A program made the position numbers and the translations under genes. Source: JANWWM01 sp046292465 (lineage in GTDB: Bacteria > Bacteroidota > Chlorobiia > Chlorobiales > Thermochlorobacteraceae). From it: DNA of 64,000 nucleotides. The stretch lies in contig JBKBRB010000007.1 of NCBI GenBank assembly GCA_046292465.1, forward strand, positions 1-64,000, in the 5' to 3' direction. The notes beneath the pieces were generated by a model, which saw only the letters and a program-made list of their open reading frames with translations, did not search any database and was not told the origin of the DNA. Each line of letters starts with the position of its first letter. The first letter of the stretch is position 1. Positions 25,507 through 33,548 of the stretch are shown piece after piece.

Positions 25507-26043
25507 ATGAATCAGCAACCGAAAGATGATTCTGCCGCAGGCTTAGGCGGCGTTTTAAGCGCGATTGAAAAACTCGTCAAACTTGCCGACGACCTCCAAC
25601 AAGCACAAGGCGAACTCAATCGCGAAGGCGAAGTCGATTTAGGAAAAAACGCCAAAGCCTCTTATCGCTTCCGCGTTCGCACGCTCGGCGACCTCAAACG
25701 CGATTCGTCAAAATCTGACTTCAAGCCTTTTGAAAAATCCGCTTCACCCAAATCGCCGAAGTCCAAGCAAGCCGATTTTTCAGCAAGCAAGCCTGTTGAG
25801 CCCGAAACCGATGTCTTCATCGAAGGCGACGCCGTTGTAATTTATGCGCAACTTCCCGGCGTCTCTGAGTCCGATATTTCCATTGATGCGCAAGTCGACC
25901 GCCTCACGCTTCGCGCAAAAAACGCATCACTTCTTTACCAAAAAGAGATCGTGCTTCCTGCAACCATTCGCACTGAAAGCATCATCAAATCATATAAGAA
26001 TGGGATTCTTGAACTTCGTTTCTCCACTCAACCCAATGCTTAA
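25507..26043 (+). CDS. gvpH: GvpH-like Hsp20/alpha-crystallin protein
   Basis: A 178-residue protein. The N-terminal third (GLGGVLSAIEKLVKLADDL, then VRTLGDLKRDS) resembles the GvpH N-terminal region. A disordered Lys/Ser/Pro linker follows. The C-terminal alpha-crystallin domain (about residues 98-175) has AVVIYAQLPGVSESDISID and YKNGILELRF. GvpH proteins act as small heat-shock-like chaperones that prevent aggregation of hydrophobic Gvp subunits. It is 11 bp from the histidine kinase gene that follows. Confidence 0.82.
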   Translation: MNQQPKDDSAAGLGGVLSAIEKLVKLADDLQQAQGELNREGEVDLGKNAKASYRFRVRTLGDLKRDSSKSDFKPFEKSASPKSPKSKQADFSASKPVEPETDVFIEGDAVVIYAQLPGVSESDISIDAQVDRLTLRAKNASLLYQKEIVLPATIRTESIIKSYKNGILELRFSTQPNA

Positions 26044-26054
26044 TTTCACTTCCT

Positions 26055-27779
26055 ATGAACTACGAGCAAATTCGCACTGCGCTTAAAAAGTTACGTCTGA
26101 CGCTTGACAAGATGGAACTCTTAGATCCCGTCTTGGAACAACGCAGCACCGGCGATGACAGCATGGTTTCTGAACTGCTTTCGGATTTCACGCTCTCGCT
26201 TCATCATATCATCAAAGGCGTTCCTGAAAAATTGCTTCCGCCAATCCTTCAAAATGGCTATGCGGTTCGCGCCAAAGTCGCGGAGGTTTCTGAATCGATT
26301 GATTTAAGCAAAGCATTGGAACAGACGGAATCGCGCTTGCAATCGTTCATTGAAGAAACGATGCGCAAGGAAGTTCAAAAAGCGATGTTGCAACTTTCCG
26401 TCGCGCTGCCTGCGCGCACCTCCACCAACGAAGCTTTGACGAGCGAGACCAGCAACGCCCTGCGCCGAAGCGAAGGTCGCCTTAAAACCATTATTGACTC
26501 TACCCCGCTCGGCATTTGCATCACCAATGAAGAGGGTGTTTTTGAGTATGTCAATGACGCTTATTGCCGCATTTATGGCTACGCGCCCGAAGAACTCATC
26601 GGCGAACACTTCACGAAAGTCGTTACACCTGATAAAGTTCAATTTTGGCGCGATTTGCACGATAAGTATATGCAGATGACGGGCGAAGAAATTCGCGGAT
26701 ATAGCGCCATCCGAACCGAGTGGATTGTGCGCCATAAAGACGGCAGTCCACTTACGATTCTCGCCGACGCCGCTCGCATTACAACCGAAGAGGGCAAGCA
26801 CCAGAAAGTAACCTTCGTCATGAACATCACCGAAATGGCGAAACTGCGCGAGAACTTGCGCCAATCGGAAATGCAACTGATGCAAGCCGAAAAAATGTCG
26901 TCGCTCGGTCAAATGGTCGCAGGCGTAGCGCATGAAGTCAACACGCCACTCGGCTATGTAAAAAGTAACTTGCAACTCCTGCTCGACGCCCAAAAAGAGA
27001 TTCAATCGCTTCTCGCGCTTTATCAAAACTTGAAAGAGCAAATTCTGCACGGCTCTTCGACGGCGGTTGCCAAACTGCTCGACGAAATTGAAGAAAAATC
27101 CGAAACGGCAACGCTTCACACCGAAGTTGAAAAAATGTGCCTCAATTCGCTTGATGGCATTGAGCGCATTCAAGACCTCGTTTCTTCGCTCAAAAACTTT
27201 TCACGATTAGATGAAGCCGATTTCAAACAAACTGACCTGAACGAAAACATCGAGTCGACGCTCAAAATCGTCGCGCACCTCATTCGCGAAAAAGGCATTA
27301 AGGTTGAAAAAGATTTCGGAACATTGCCCGAAATTCCCGCCTATCCCGCTCAACTCAATCAAGTTTTCTTGAATCTCATCACGAATGCTGTTCAAGCCAT
27401 CACACACGAGAAAGGCAAAATTAAAATCACCACGCGCCGAGAGGGGGATTATGTGGTTGCCAAAGTGAGCGACAACGGCACAGGCATTCAGCCCGAATAT
27501 TTGAACAAAATCTTCGAGCCGTTTTTCACCACCAAAGAGGTTGGAAAAGGCACAGGGCTGGGGCTTTCGATTGTCTATAAAATCATTGAAAAGCATCATG
27601 GAAGAATTTCCGTAGAAAGTGCCGTCGGAAAAGGCTCAATCTTCACGGTTGAACTTCCCATTCAGCAAGCCGATTCCACACATGTTTCTGGCAACGAAAA
27701 AACGGAGCATCTTGCGTCTCCGTTTTCCGACGACGAACCGCCCAAACCAAAGTCAGCATCTAAAAAAAGAGGCAAATAA
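26055..27779 (+). CDS. PAS-domain sensor histidine kinase linked to gvp operon
   Basis: A 574-residue soluble kinase. The N-terminal ~110 residues are helical and of unknown type (MNYEQIRTALKKLRLTLDKM...). A PAS domain follows (about 140-270: LGICITNEEGVFEYVNDAYC, then YGYAPEELIGEHF). The HisKA domain has His293 in GVAHEVNTPLGYV, and the HATPase has LNLITNAVQAI, DNGTGIQPEYLNKIFEPFF and GTGLGLSIVYKIIEKHHG. It starts 11 bp after the gvpH-like gene on the same strand and is followed 21 bp later by a response regulator, so it is very likely transcribed with the gas vesicle genes. A PAS sensor suggests a redox, light or ligand input; which one is unknown. Confidence 0.92.
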   Translation: MNYEQIRTALKKLRLTLDKMELLDPVLEQRSTGDDSMVSELLSDFTLSLHHIIKGVPEKLLPPILQNGYAVRAKVAEVSESIDLSKALEQTESRLQSFIEETMRKEVQKAMLQLSVALPARTSTNEALTSETSNALRRSEGRLKTIIDSTPLGICITNEEGVFEYVNDAYCRIYGYAPEELIGEHFTKVVTPDKVQFWRDLHDKYMQMTGEEIRGYSAIRTEWIVRHKDGSPLTILADAARITTEEGKHQKVTFVMNITEMAKLRENLRQSEMQLMQAEKMSSLGQMVAGVAHEVNTPLGYVKSNLQLLLDAQKEIQSLLALYQNLKEQILHGSSTAVAKLLDEIEEKSETATLHTEVEKMCLNSLDGIERIQDLVSSLKNFSRLDEADFKQTDLNENIESTLKIVAHLIREKGIKVEKDFGTLPEIPAYPAQLNQVFLNLITNAVQAITHEKGKIKITTRREGDYVVAKVSDNGTGIQPEYLNKIFEPFFTTKEVGKGTGLGLSIVYKIIEKHHGRISVESAVGKGSIFTVELPIQQADSTHVSGNEKTEHLASPFSDDEPPKPKSASKKRGK

Positions 27780-27800
27780 CATTTTAACTCCAATCCTGCT

Positions 27801-28748
27801 ATGAGCATACCAAAGTCCAAAATTCTTTTTATTGATGATGAGCCGCAAATTCTCGAGACGCTCAAACTCGTCTTTCGCGGTTGGAACATTAAAACCACAA
27901 CGAGCGCAAAAGACGCTCTAAAATTGCTTCAATCTGAAACATTCGGTGTTATCGTCAGCGACCAGCGCATGCCCGAAATGACCGGCGTTGAATTTTTCAA
28001 AGAAGCCAAAGCACTTTCGCCGAAAAGCGTTCGTATTTTGCTCACGGGTTACAGCGAATTAGATAACGTCATTGAATCTATCAATTCAGGCGAAGTCTAT
28101 CGCTTTATCACTAAGCCATGGGATAATGATAAACTCAAAGAAACCGTAGAAACGGCCTGCAAAATCGCCGAACTCGACGCCGACTTGAAAGAAGAAGTCG
28201 AGAAAGCCAAAGGCAAAAAGGCGGAAACCGTGAGCAATGGCGATGTCGAACTGCTTTTCATTGATAAACTCGATGCGCACCTTCAAGGCTACAAAAGTTT
28301 TTTTGAGAACATCTACACCTGCCATACCGCAAAAACCATTGAAGAAGCCTATACGCTTCTAGCCGACCATAAAGCCATCGGTGTCGTCGCTTGTGATTCT
28401 ACCCTTGCCTCTTCAAAAGGCACTATTTTTCTGACGGCAATTCGCACGATGTATCCCGATTTGGTTACGATTTTTATGTCCGATTCAAAAGACGCGCAAG
28501 AAGCCATTAAACTCATCAACGACGGACAAATTTTCCGCTACCTCGTTAAGCCATTTCCGCGCAATGTCTTCCGCGAAACGATAGAAGACGCCGTTGCAAG
28601 GCACAAAGCGTATCGTGGCAATCCACTTACCAACATTAAGCGCAAGGAGGATGAAGTTCTGCAAGCCGCTCCAGTCAAAGCACAGTTGCCTCTGAACGAT
28701 TTTTTGGCGGATATTCGCAGTAAAGTTGGCGCAAAGAAATCTTATTAA
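27801..28748 (+). CDS. Response regulator with two receiver domains
   Basis: A 315-residue protein without a DNA-binding output domain. REC1 (about 8-125) is intact: Asp12, Asp13, phosphoacceptor Asp54 in VSDQRMPEMTG, Thr in LLTGYSEL and Lys in ITKPWDND. REC2 (about 149-270) starts LLFIDKLDAHL, so one acidic residue is lost, while Asp199 in VACDSTL and Lys in LVKPFPRNV remain. The RpfG-like opening is followed by neither an HD-GYP nor another output domain. It probably acts by protein interaction, for example on the gas vesicle machinery or on another kinase. It is paired with the PAS kinase upstream. Confidence 0.9.
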   Translation: MSIPKSKILFIDDEPQILETLKLVFRGWNIKTTTSAKDALKLLQSETFGVIVSDQRMPEMTGVEFFKEAKALSPKSVRILLTGYSELDNVIESINSGEVYRFITKPWDNDKLKETVETACKIAELDADLKEEVEKAKGKKAETVSNGDVELLFIDKLDAHLQGYKSFFENIYTCHTAKTIEEAYTLLADHKAIGVVACDSTLASSKGTIFLTAIRTMYPDLVTIFMSDSKDAQEAIKLINDGQIFRYLVKPFPRNVFRETIEDAVARHKAYRGNPLTNIKRKEDEVLQAAPVKAQLPLNDFLADIRSKVGAKKSY

Positions 28749-29063
28749 CTCGCTTATTGCTTTTCTGTGATTAAATCCCCCACAATACCCGCCATCTTGA
28801 AACTTTTAAGTCTGGGGCTCGTTTGTGGCTATCCTTTTTCGTCTGAAAAAGATGAGAAAGGTTAGCTTGGCAGGGCTGTTGTGCGTGCACCCTTAGAGGG
28901 GGTAGCCGCAGGAAAGCTCCGATAGCTTATATTTGCAGTGGTCATTGGTTGTTATGCCTGACCCAACTGTTCTTTGGCATAATCTTGATTTGCAGACTGC
29001 CTGATTAGCAGATGATATTGTTCTTTTGTTGTTGCTTATTCTAACCCAACCTACGAACCGAAT
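28749..29063. other. Non-coding region with strong hairpin potential
   Basis: 315 bp between the response regulator and an AAA ATPase. Three hairpins are visible: GCTATCCTTT (28829-28838) against AAAGGTTAGC with an inner TTTTTCGTC/AAAAAG pairing, AAGCT/AGCTT around 28914-28928, and a perfect TTATGCC/GGCATAA (28952-28958/28976-28982). No known riboswitch, 4.5S, tmRNA or RNase P consensus was recognised. It could be a leader RNA of the ATPase gene or an independent small RNA. Confidence 0.4.
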
Positions 29064-30305
29064 ATGCGCAAAGTCTTTGAGGATCATACCTTCAGAATCT
29101 TCTCAAATGCTGATGAGTTTGGTTTATCTGACCCTCAGTTTGAGAACCCTTCACCTTTGAAGCCAGATGAAGCCTGCTTGGAAAAAAACACTTACACATG
29201 GACAGCCGTGTCGGATTATTCCCATGCCGTCTTGGCGTTTGTCATTCAACGCTTCATTCGCAAGATTCATAGCGACATGATTGTTTTGAGTCGCGAAAGT
29301 TCTTCTGAGTTTACTTACGACTACCAAAAGAAGACGACCGTTTTGGTCAATGGGGCGATTGCTTTCACCTATCAAAATAAAACCTTCCTCTATACCGTGA
29401 AAACAGAAATGCCTGGGCATTTCTCCAACAACCTGACCGGCAGCGACGACATTTCCGAGTTGGTTGAACAAATCAACCATGAAATCAAGTGGCACAATCC
29501 GCTTCGCAACAAACATATTCAGATTGTTCCGTCCGATAGAGGACGCTACGATTACGAATGTTTGTTCAAAAAGCCGCCAGAAATTTCGCTCAATGAAGTG
29601 ATTTTCGATGAGGCAATGAAAGCCGACATCTTCGACCAAACGATTCTGCACTTTGAGGCGGTTGACGGCAACAACGGCATTATTCTGCACGGCAGACCGG
29701 GCACAGGAAAATCGCTCTGCTGTCAAGCCATTATTTCCGAAGCGTTGAAGCGCGGCTTTTCTACTTGCTTTTTGACCACGCGCGTCGATTACGCCGCCTT
29801 GAACGAGTTTCTGATGAAGTTTCTTTCGCCGTGCATCTTGATTATGGAAGACATTGATTCGTTCGGAGAAAGTCGCGAGTTTATGCCGAACCGCGCTTTG
29901 GCGGATTTCTTGCAGTTCCTTTCAGGGCTTTCAGAAAACGAAGATAAAATTGTTTTTGTGGCGACTACGAACCACATCGATTACTTGGACGAAGCCATCG
30001 CCGACCGCCCCGTGCGCTTCAACCGAAAGTATAAATTCGATTTGCCTTCGCCGAAAGAAATCGACCAACTGATCGAACTCTACTTCAAAGATGCTGGTCT
30101 AAACGCCGAGCAAAAATCGCTTTGCTACAACAAAGGCTTCACAGGCTCTCACATTAAAGAGATTCAACGCACGGCAAAGTTGCTTTCGCACAAGCATCAG
30201 AAGCCGATTGCCGAAGTCTTTGAAGAATCCGTTCAAACCGTTTCGCAGAATTTTTCAATTCCGGAACGGAAAACGGGCTTCCGCCCAAGCAAGCGCAACG
30301 CCTAA
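29064..30305 (+). CDS. AAA+ ATPase with unknown N-terminal domain
   Basis: A 413-residue cytoplasmic protein. Residues 1-190 match no domain I know; the part around 90-160 is rich in beta structure. The AAA core has Walker A GRPGTGKS (210-217), Walker B CILIMEDID, sensor 1 FVATTNHIDYLDEAI and an arginine region DRPVRFNRKYKFDLPSP, which places it near the BCS1/FtsH-like classical AAA group. Such orphan AAA proteins occur in phage and accessory regions as well as in chromosomes. It stands alone between a structured spacer and a hairpin terminator. Function unknown. Confidence 0.85.
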   Translation: MRKVFEDHTFRIFSNADEFGLSDPQFENPSPLKPDEACLEKNTYTWTAVSDYSHAVLAFVIQRFIRKIHSDMIVLSRESSSEFTYDYQKKTTVLVNGAIAFTYQNKTFLYTVKTEMPGHFSNNLTGSDDISELVEQINHEIKWHNPLRNKHIQIVPSDRGRYDYECLFKKPPEISLNEVIFDEAMKADIFDQTILHFEAVDGNNGIILHGRPGTGKSLCCQAIISEALKRGFSTCFLTTRVDYAALNEFLMKFLSPCILIMEDIDSFGESREFMPNRALADFLQFLSGLSENEDKIVFVATTNHIDYLDEAIADRPVRFNRKYKFDLPSPKEIDQLIELYFKDAGLNAEQKSLCYNKGFTGSHIKEIQRTAKLLSHKHQKPIAEVFEESVQTVSQNFSIPERKTGFRPSKRNA

Positions 30306-30339
30306 TGTGCTGAGTTTTAGCGCACTATAAGCCCATTCC

Positions 30340-30372
30340 GAAGAGCGGCACCCCACCGCTCTTCTCTACTTT
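30340..30372 (+). terminator. Probable terminator after the AAA ATPase
   Basis: A 9-bp stem GAAGAGCGG/CCGCTCTTC with a 7-nt loop, followed by TCTACTTTC. The stem is strong but the T tract is imperfect. Confidence 0.6.
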
Positions 30373-30423
30373 CAGCGCGAAGTTCCTATCTTTGCACCTC
30401 ATCAATTCAACTGCCATTCCGAC

Positions 30424-32523
30424 ATGAAAGGAATTTTCATTTCCGTCTTCTTTCTCGCATTACTTGCTCTTACAAATTGTTCTCCGAACCAAACGATGAA
30501 ACGCCTTCCATCTCTTGACTCGCTCTATTCCGATAAGCCGCTCGGTTGCCTTGTCGAGAAAGGCACAACCACCTTTCGCGTTTTTGCGCCGCGTGCAACC
30601 GAAGTCAAACTTGTGATTTTTGATAAAGCCGAAGACGAAACAGGCAAAGAAATTCTGATGAAACGCGACGCCGACGGCGTTTGGGAACATACCGAACAAG
30701 GCGAACTCTACGGCAAATTCTATGGCTATAAAGCCAACGGTGCCGGTGGAAAAGGCGAAATGTGGAATCCGAACATTGTCGTTGCCGACCCCTATTCAAA
30801 AGCCGTCGCTACCAAAAACACCTATCGCCACGAAGCCAAAACGCTTATTCTCGACACGCGCTACGACTGGGAAGGCGACACTTGGGTGATTCCAAACAAT
30901 CATAACGAACTCATCATTTACGAAGCCCATGTGCGCGACCTCACCGCCCATGCTTCCTCCGAAGTCGAGAAGAAAGGCACTTACTTAGGGCTTGTTGAAA
31001 CAGGCAAAACAGGCGGATTGAATTATCTCAAATCGCTTGGCATTAACGCTATCGAGTTGCTCCCGATTCACAAATTCGGCACGATTGAAATTCCCTATCT
31101 CGATAGTTCCGTTTTGCAATACGGCTATCCGATAAACACTTGGAATCCTTACGCGCGCAACCACTGGGGCTACATGACGAGTTACTTCTTCGCGCCTGAA
31201 ACCTACTACGCCACCGACGGCACGCTCGACCCAACGCGCATGAACGGCACTGACGGCAGAGCCGTGCGCGAACTCAAAGACATGGTCAAAGCCCTGCACA
31301 AAGAAAACATCGCCGTTATTCTCGACGTCGTCTATAATCACGTTGCACAATACGATAACAACTGCTTCAAGTATCTCGATAAGTTCTACTACTTCCGCAC
31401 CGATTCGGCAGGAAATTTTTTGAGCCTTTCAGGGTGCGGCAACGATTTCAAGACCGAACGTCCAATGGTGCGCCGCCTCATCGTTGAAAGCATCAAGTAT
31501 TGGATGACGGAGTACCACATCGACGGCTTTCGCTTCGACCTTGCCGCAATGATTGATTTCGAAACCGCCAAAGCCATTTACAAAGAAGCCAAAGCGATTA
31601 ATCCGAATGTGATTTTAATTGCCGAAGCATGGGGCGGCGGTGAATATGAACCCGACCTTTTCAGCGACATTGGTTGGGCAAGTTGGAACGACCAAATTCG
31701 CAACGGCGTCAAAGGACAAAACCCTGAAAACGGACTTGGGTTTATCTTTGGCAAATTTCAAGGGCGGAATAATGTGCGCTCCCTCCACACTTTCGTCAAT
31801 GGCACCCTGCGCGAAGATGGCGGCTTGTTCCGACAAAAAGAACACGCCATCAACTACCTTGAATCGCACGACGACCACACGCTCGGCGATTTCATTCGTT
31901 TAGGCTTGCGCGAAACGAAACCTGACGACATTATCACGGACATTGACAAACACGCGCAACTTTCGCCCAAACAACTTGCGCTCAACAAACTTGCCGCACT
32001 GTTTCTCTTCACTGTGCAAGGTCCTGTGATGATTCACGAAGGGCAGGAGTTTGCGCGTAGCAAGGTCATTGCGCAAACCGACGCGCCCGACAAACACATC
32101 GGCAGAATTGACCACAACAGTTACGAAAAAGATAATGAGACCAACTACCTCAACTACGCACACGCAAAACTCAACGCCGAACTTGTTGATTACTACAAGG
32201 GCTTAATTGCCTTGCGCAAAGCAAACCCGATATTCAGTTCTGCACCAAAATCCGCCGTCAAATTCATTGATGCCAAAGACACGCTCGTCGTTGCCTTCAA
32301 ATTGGATAAGCAAACCTACAATGCCAGTGCCGAGAAAAAATCGGAGCACGATTTTCTCGTGGTGATGAACGGACACATGCGCAAATCCGTCGATTTTCTC
32401 TTGCCCGAAGGCGAATGGCAGATTATCGCAAACGAAAAGAAAATTTCGCTTCTTGAACCTATCGGTGTTGTAAAAGGGCGGATTAGTGTTCCTGCAAGTT
32501 CAGGCTTCATCTTGAAACAGTAA
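30424..32523 (+). CDS. GH13 pullulanase/isoamylase-like lipoprotein
   Basis: A 699-residue exported glycoside hydrolase. The lipobox is ALTNC (Cys19-20 region after a hydrophobic stretch), so it is anchored in the envelope. A CBM48-like domain comes first (TTFRVFAPRATEVKLVIFD), then the GH13 barrel: DVVYNHVAQ (region I), GFRFDLA with nucleophile Asp372, LIAEAWGGGEY with acid/base Glu401, and LESHDDHTLG with the transition-state Asp (483). It should cleave alpha-1,6 or alpha-1,4 links in glycogen or starch. The usual type I pullulanase YNWGYDP motif is replaced by NHWGYMTS, so the precise specificity is open. A C-terminal beta domain ends in GFILKQ. Confidence 0.85.
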   Translation: MKGIFISVFFLALLALTNCSPNQTMKRLPSLDSLYSDKPLGCLVEKGTTTFRVFAPRATEVKLVIFDKAEDETGKEILMKRDADGVWEHTEQGELYGKFYGYKANGAGGKGEMWNPNIVVADPYSKAVATKNTYRHEAKTLILDTRYDWEGDTWVIPNNHNELIIYEAHVRDLTAHASSEVEKKGTYLGLVETGKTGGLNYLKSLGINAIELLPIHKFGTIEIPYLDSSVLQYGYPINTWNPYARNHWGYMTSYFFAPETYYATDGTLDPTRMNGTDGRAVRELKDMVKALHKENIAVILDVVYNHVAQYDNNCFKYLDKFYYFRTDSAGNFLSLSGCGNDFKTERPMVRRLIVESIKYWMTEYHIDGFRFDLAAMIDFETAKAIYKEAKAINPNVILIAEAWGGGEYEPDLFSDIGWASWNDQIRNGVKGQNPENGLGFIFGKFQGRNNVRSLHTFVNGTLREDGGLFRQKEHAINYLESHDDHTLGDFIRLGLRETKPDDIITDIDKHAQLSPKQLALNKLAALFLFTVQGPVMIHEGQEFARSKVIAQTDAPDKHIGRIDHNSYEKDNETNYLNYAHAKLNAELVDYYKGLIALRKANPIFSSAPKSAVKFIDAKDTLVVAFKLDKQTYNASAEKKSEHDFLVVMNGHMRKSVDFLLPEGEWQIIANEKKISLLEPIGVVKGRISVPASSGFILKQ

Positions 32524-32643
32524 CCGATTCTGCTTTTATTTCGTATTGCAAAGTATCCGTCATGCTAATCTCGATGCTTCTTGCAAAAACTTTGCGTATT
32601 GACGGCTCAATCATTCTTCATTAACCTTTTCATCATTACACTC

Positions 32644-32982
32644 ATGTCAGAAGAAACCAAACAATCGTTCTTGCTTCGTCTTTCCGACGAGCTCAAAAAA
32701 CTCGATGCTGAAATCGATGAACTCAAACCCAAACTTCAAGCAAAGGCAGATGAACTTCAAGCGGAAATCAAACAAAAAATTGCCGAACTTGAAAAAGAGC
32801 GCGACGCGCTAAAAGTTAAAGCGGAAGAATTGAAAAATGCCAGCGAAGAAGCATGGAGCGAATTGAAGGTCGGACTTGAAAAAAGTTGGACCGAACTTCG
32901 CACCGGTTTTGACAACGCATTAGCAAAGTTCAGAAAGTCAGAGCCTAAACTTTTGGAAGATAAATCCAACGAGCCGGCTTAA
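32644..32982 (+). CDS. sll1863-like helical stress protein
   Basis: 112 residues from the ATG at 32644 (MSEETKQSF). It is a nearly continuous charged helix (LDAEIDELKPKLQAKADELQ) with the end typical of the sll1863 family: a Glu-Glu-Ala-Trp-Ser-Glu-Leu-Lys segment, then a Trp-x-Glu-Leu and a Phe-Asp-Asn-Ala-Leu motif. Members in cyanobacteria are stress-induced and otherwise uncharacterised. It is a single-gene unit followed by a strong terminator. Confidence 0.7.
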   Translation: MSEETKQSFLLRLSDELKKLDAEIDELKPKLQAKADELQAEIKQKIAELEKERDALKVKAEELKNASEEAWSELKVGLEKSWTELRTGFDNALAKFRKSEPKLLEDKSNEPA

Positions 32983-33009
32983 TTTGCCAGCAGGTTGCTT
33001 GAAACAAAG

Positions 33010-33036
33010 GAACGCTCATCACGAGCGTTCTTTTTA
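33010..33036 (+). terminator. Terminator after the helical stress protein
   Basis: An 8-bp perfect stem GAACGCTC/GAGCGTTC with a 5-nt loop and a TTTTTA tail, 27 bp after the stop. Confidence 0.88.
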
Positions 33037-33168
33037 CTTCTCGCTGTCTGAATTGAGAAACTTACTTTTGAGATGGTCTCGTGAGAATTGCTCCTGAGAG
33101 AAACCCATAAAAATGAAGAGTCAGAGCATCGTTTGCGTGGTTCACGGAGATTTATGCCGGATTTGTTT

Positions 33169-33459
33169 GTCAATCTCCACAACAGGGGCAAATCTTAAAG
33201 CAACTTAACACGTTAAAATAGCGGAAGCGGTACCGAGGTCGACCGCAGCCCACCCCGCGGGGAGGCGTCGCGTTTTACCGCGACCACCCCCCCCTAATAC
33301 CGCTTCACACTCAAATCTGCATCTAAATTTACAACACAACTAAAATTAGTTCCAAAATGTAACAAACTCAGATTTGTCGTCAATCCACAACGCATCTCCG
33401 CGTCTCTCCGTGTCTCTCTGTGGTTTTTGCAACGCAACAACCTCATGTCAATCCACAAC
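33169..33459 (+). repeat. Three copies of GTCAATC-CACAAC
   Basis: GTCAATCCACAAC occurs exactly at 33379-33391 and 33447-33459, and with a TC insertion (GTCAATCTCCACAAC) at 33169-33183. All are in the same orientation in the spacer before the helicase gene. Spacing is irregular, so it is not a CRISPR. They could be operator-like sites or copies of a dispersed repeat. Confidence 0.6.
33225..33305. repeat. GC-rich multi-palindromic element
   Basis: Outer arms AAGCGGTA (33225-33232) and TACCGCTT (33298-33305) are perfectly inverted. Inside lie the palindromes CGGTACCG (33228-33235), GGTCGACC (33237-33244) and CCCCGCGGGG (33253-33262), a hairpin GTCGCG/CGCGAC (33267-33272/33279-33284) and an 8-C run. 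The block is far more GC-rich than the AT-rich DNA around it. It may be a MITE/REP-like element, a protein-binding site or a structured RNA. Confidence 0.6.
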
Positions 33460-33548
33460 AGACGATAAGGAACGATTGACGAATCGTCAAGGTTTGCCTA
33501 TCTCAAGAAGTTCAAAACCTCAGCAAACTGAACTCCTTCGCATTTCAC

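Larger units (their letters stand above)
33037..33548. other. Long spacer upstream of the helicase gene
   Basis: About 510 bp without a credible gene. It holds a GC-rich palindromic block and three copies of a short repeat, both listed separately. A stretch near 33391-33425 (CTCCGCGTCTCTCCGTG and similar) is a simple pyrimidine-rich repeat of a kind often seen between genes. The helicase promoter should lie here. Confidence 0.5.

Noticed and set aside
28749..29063. RNase P RNA or GEMM riboswitch (GGAAAGCTCC looks like the P4 motif)
   Set aside because: The matching partner motifs and the size of those RNAs are missing.
33181..33305. Possible cloning-vector polylinker or rRNA fragment (KpnI-, SalI- and SacII-like palindromes; CTAATACCGC)
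   Set aside because: The order and flanks do not match a vector polylinker, and the rRNA-like match is only about ten bases; a natural palindromic element is more likely.
33169..33459. CRISPR array from the repeated GTCAATC-CACAAC
   Set aside because: Repeats are too short and spacing is irregular; no cas gene is near.
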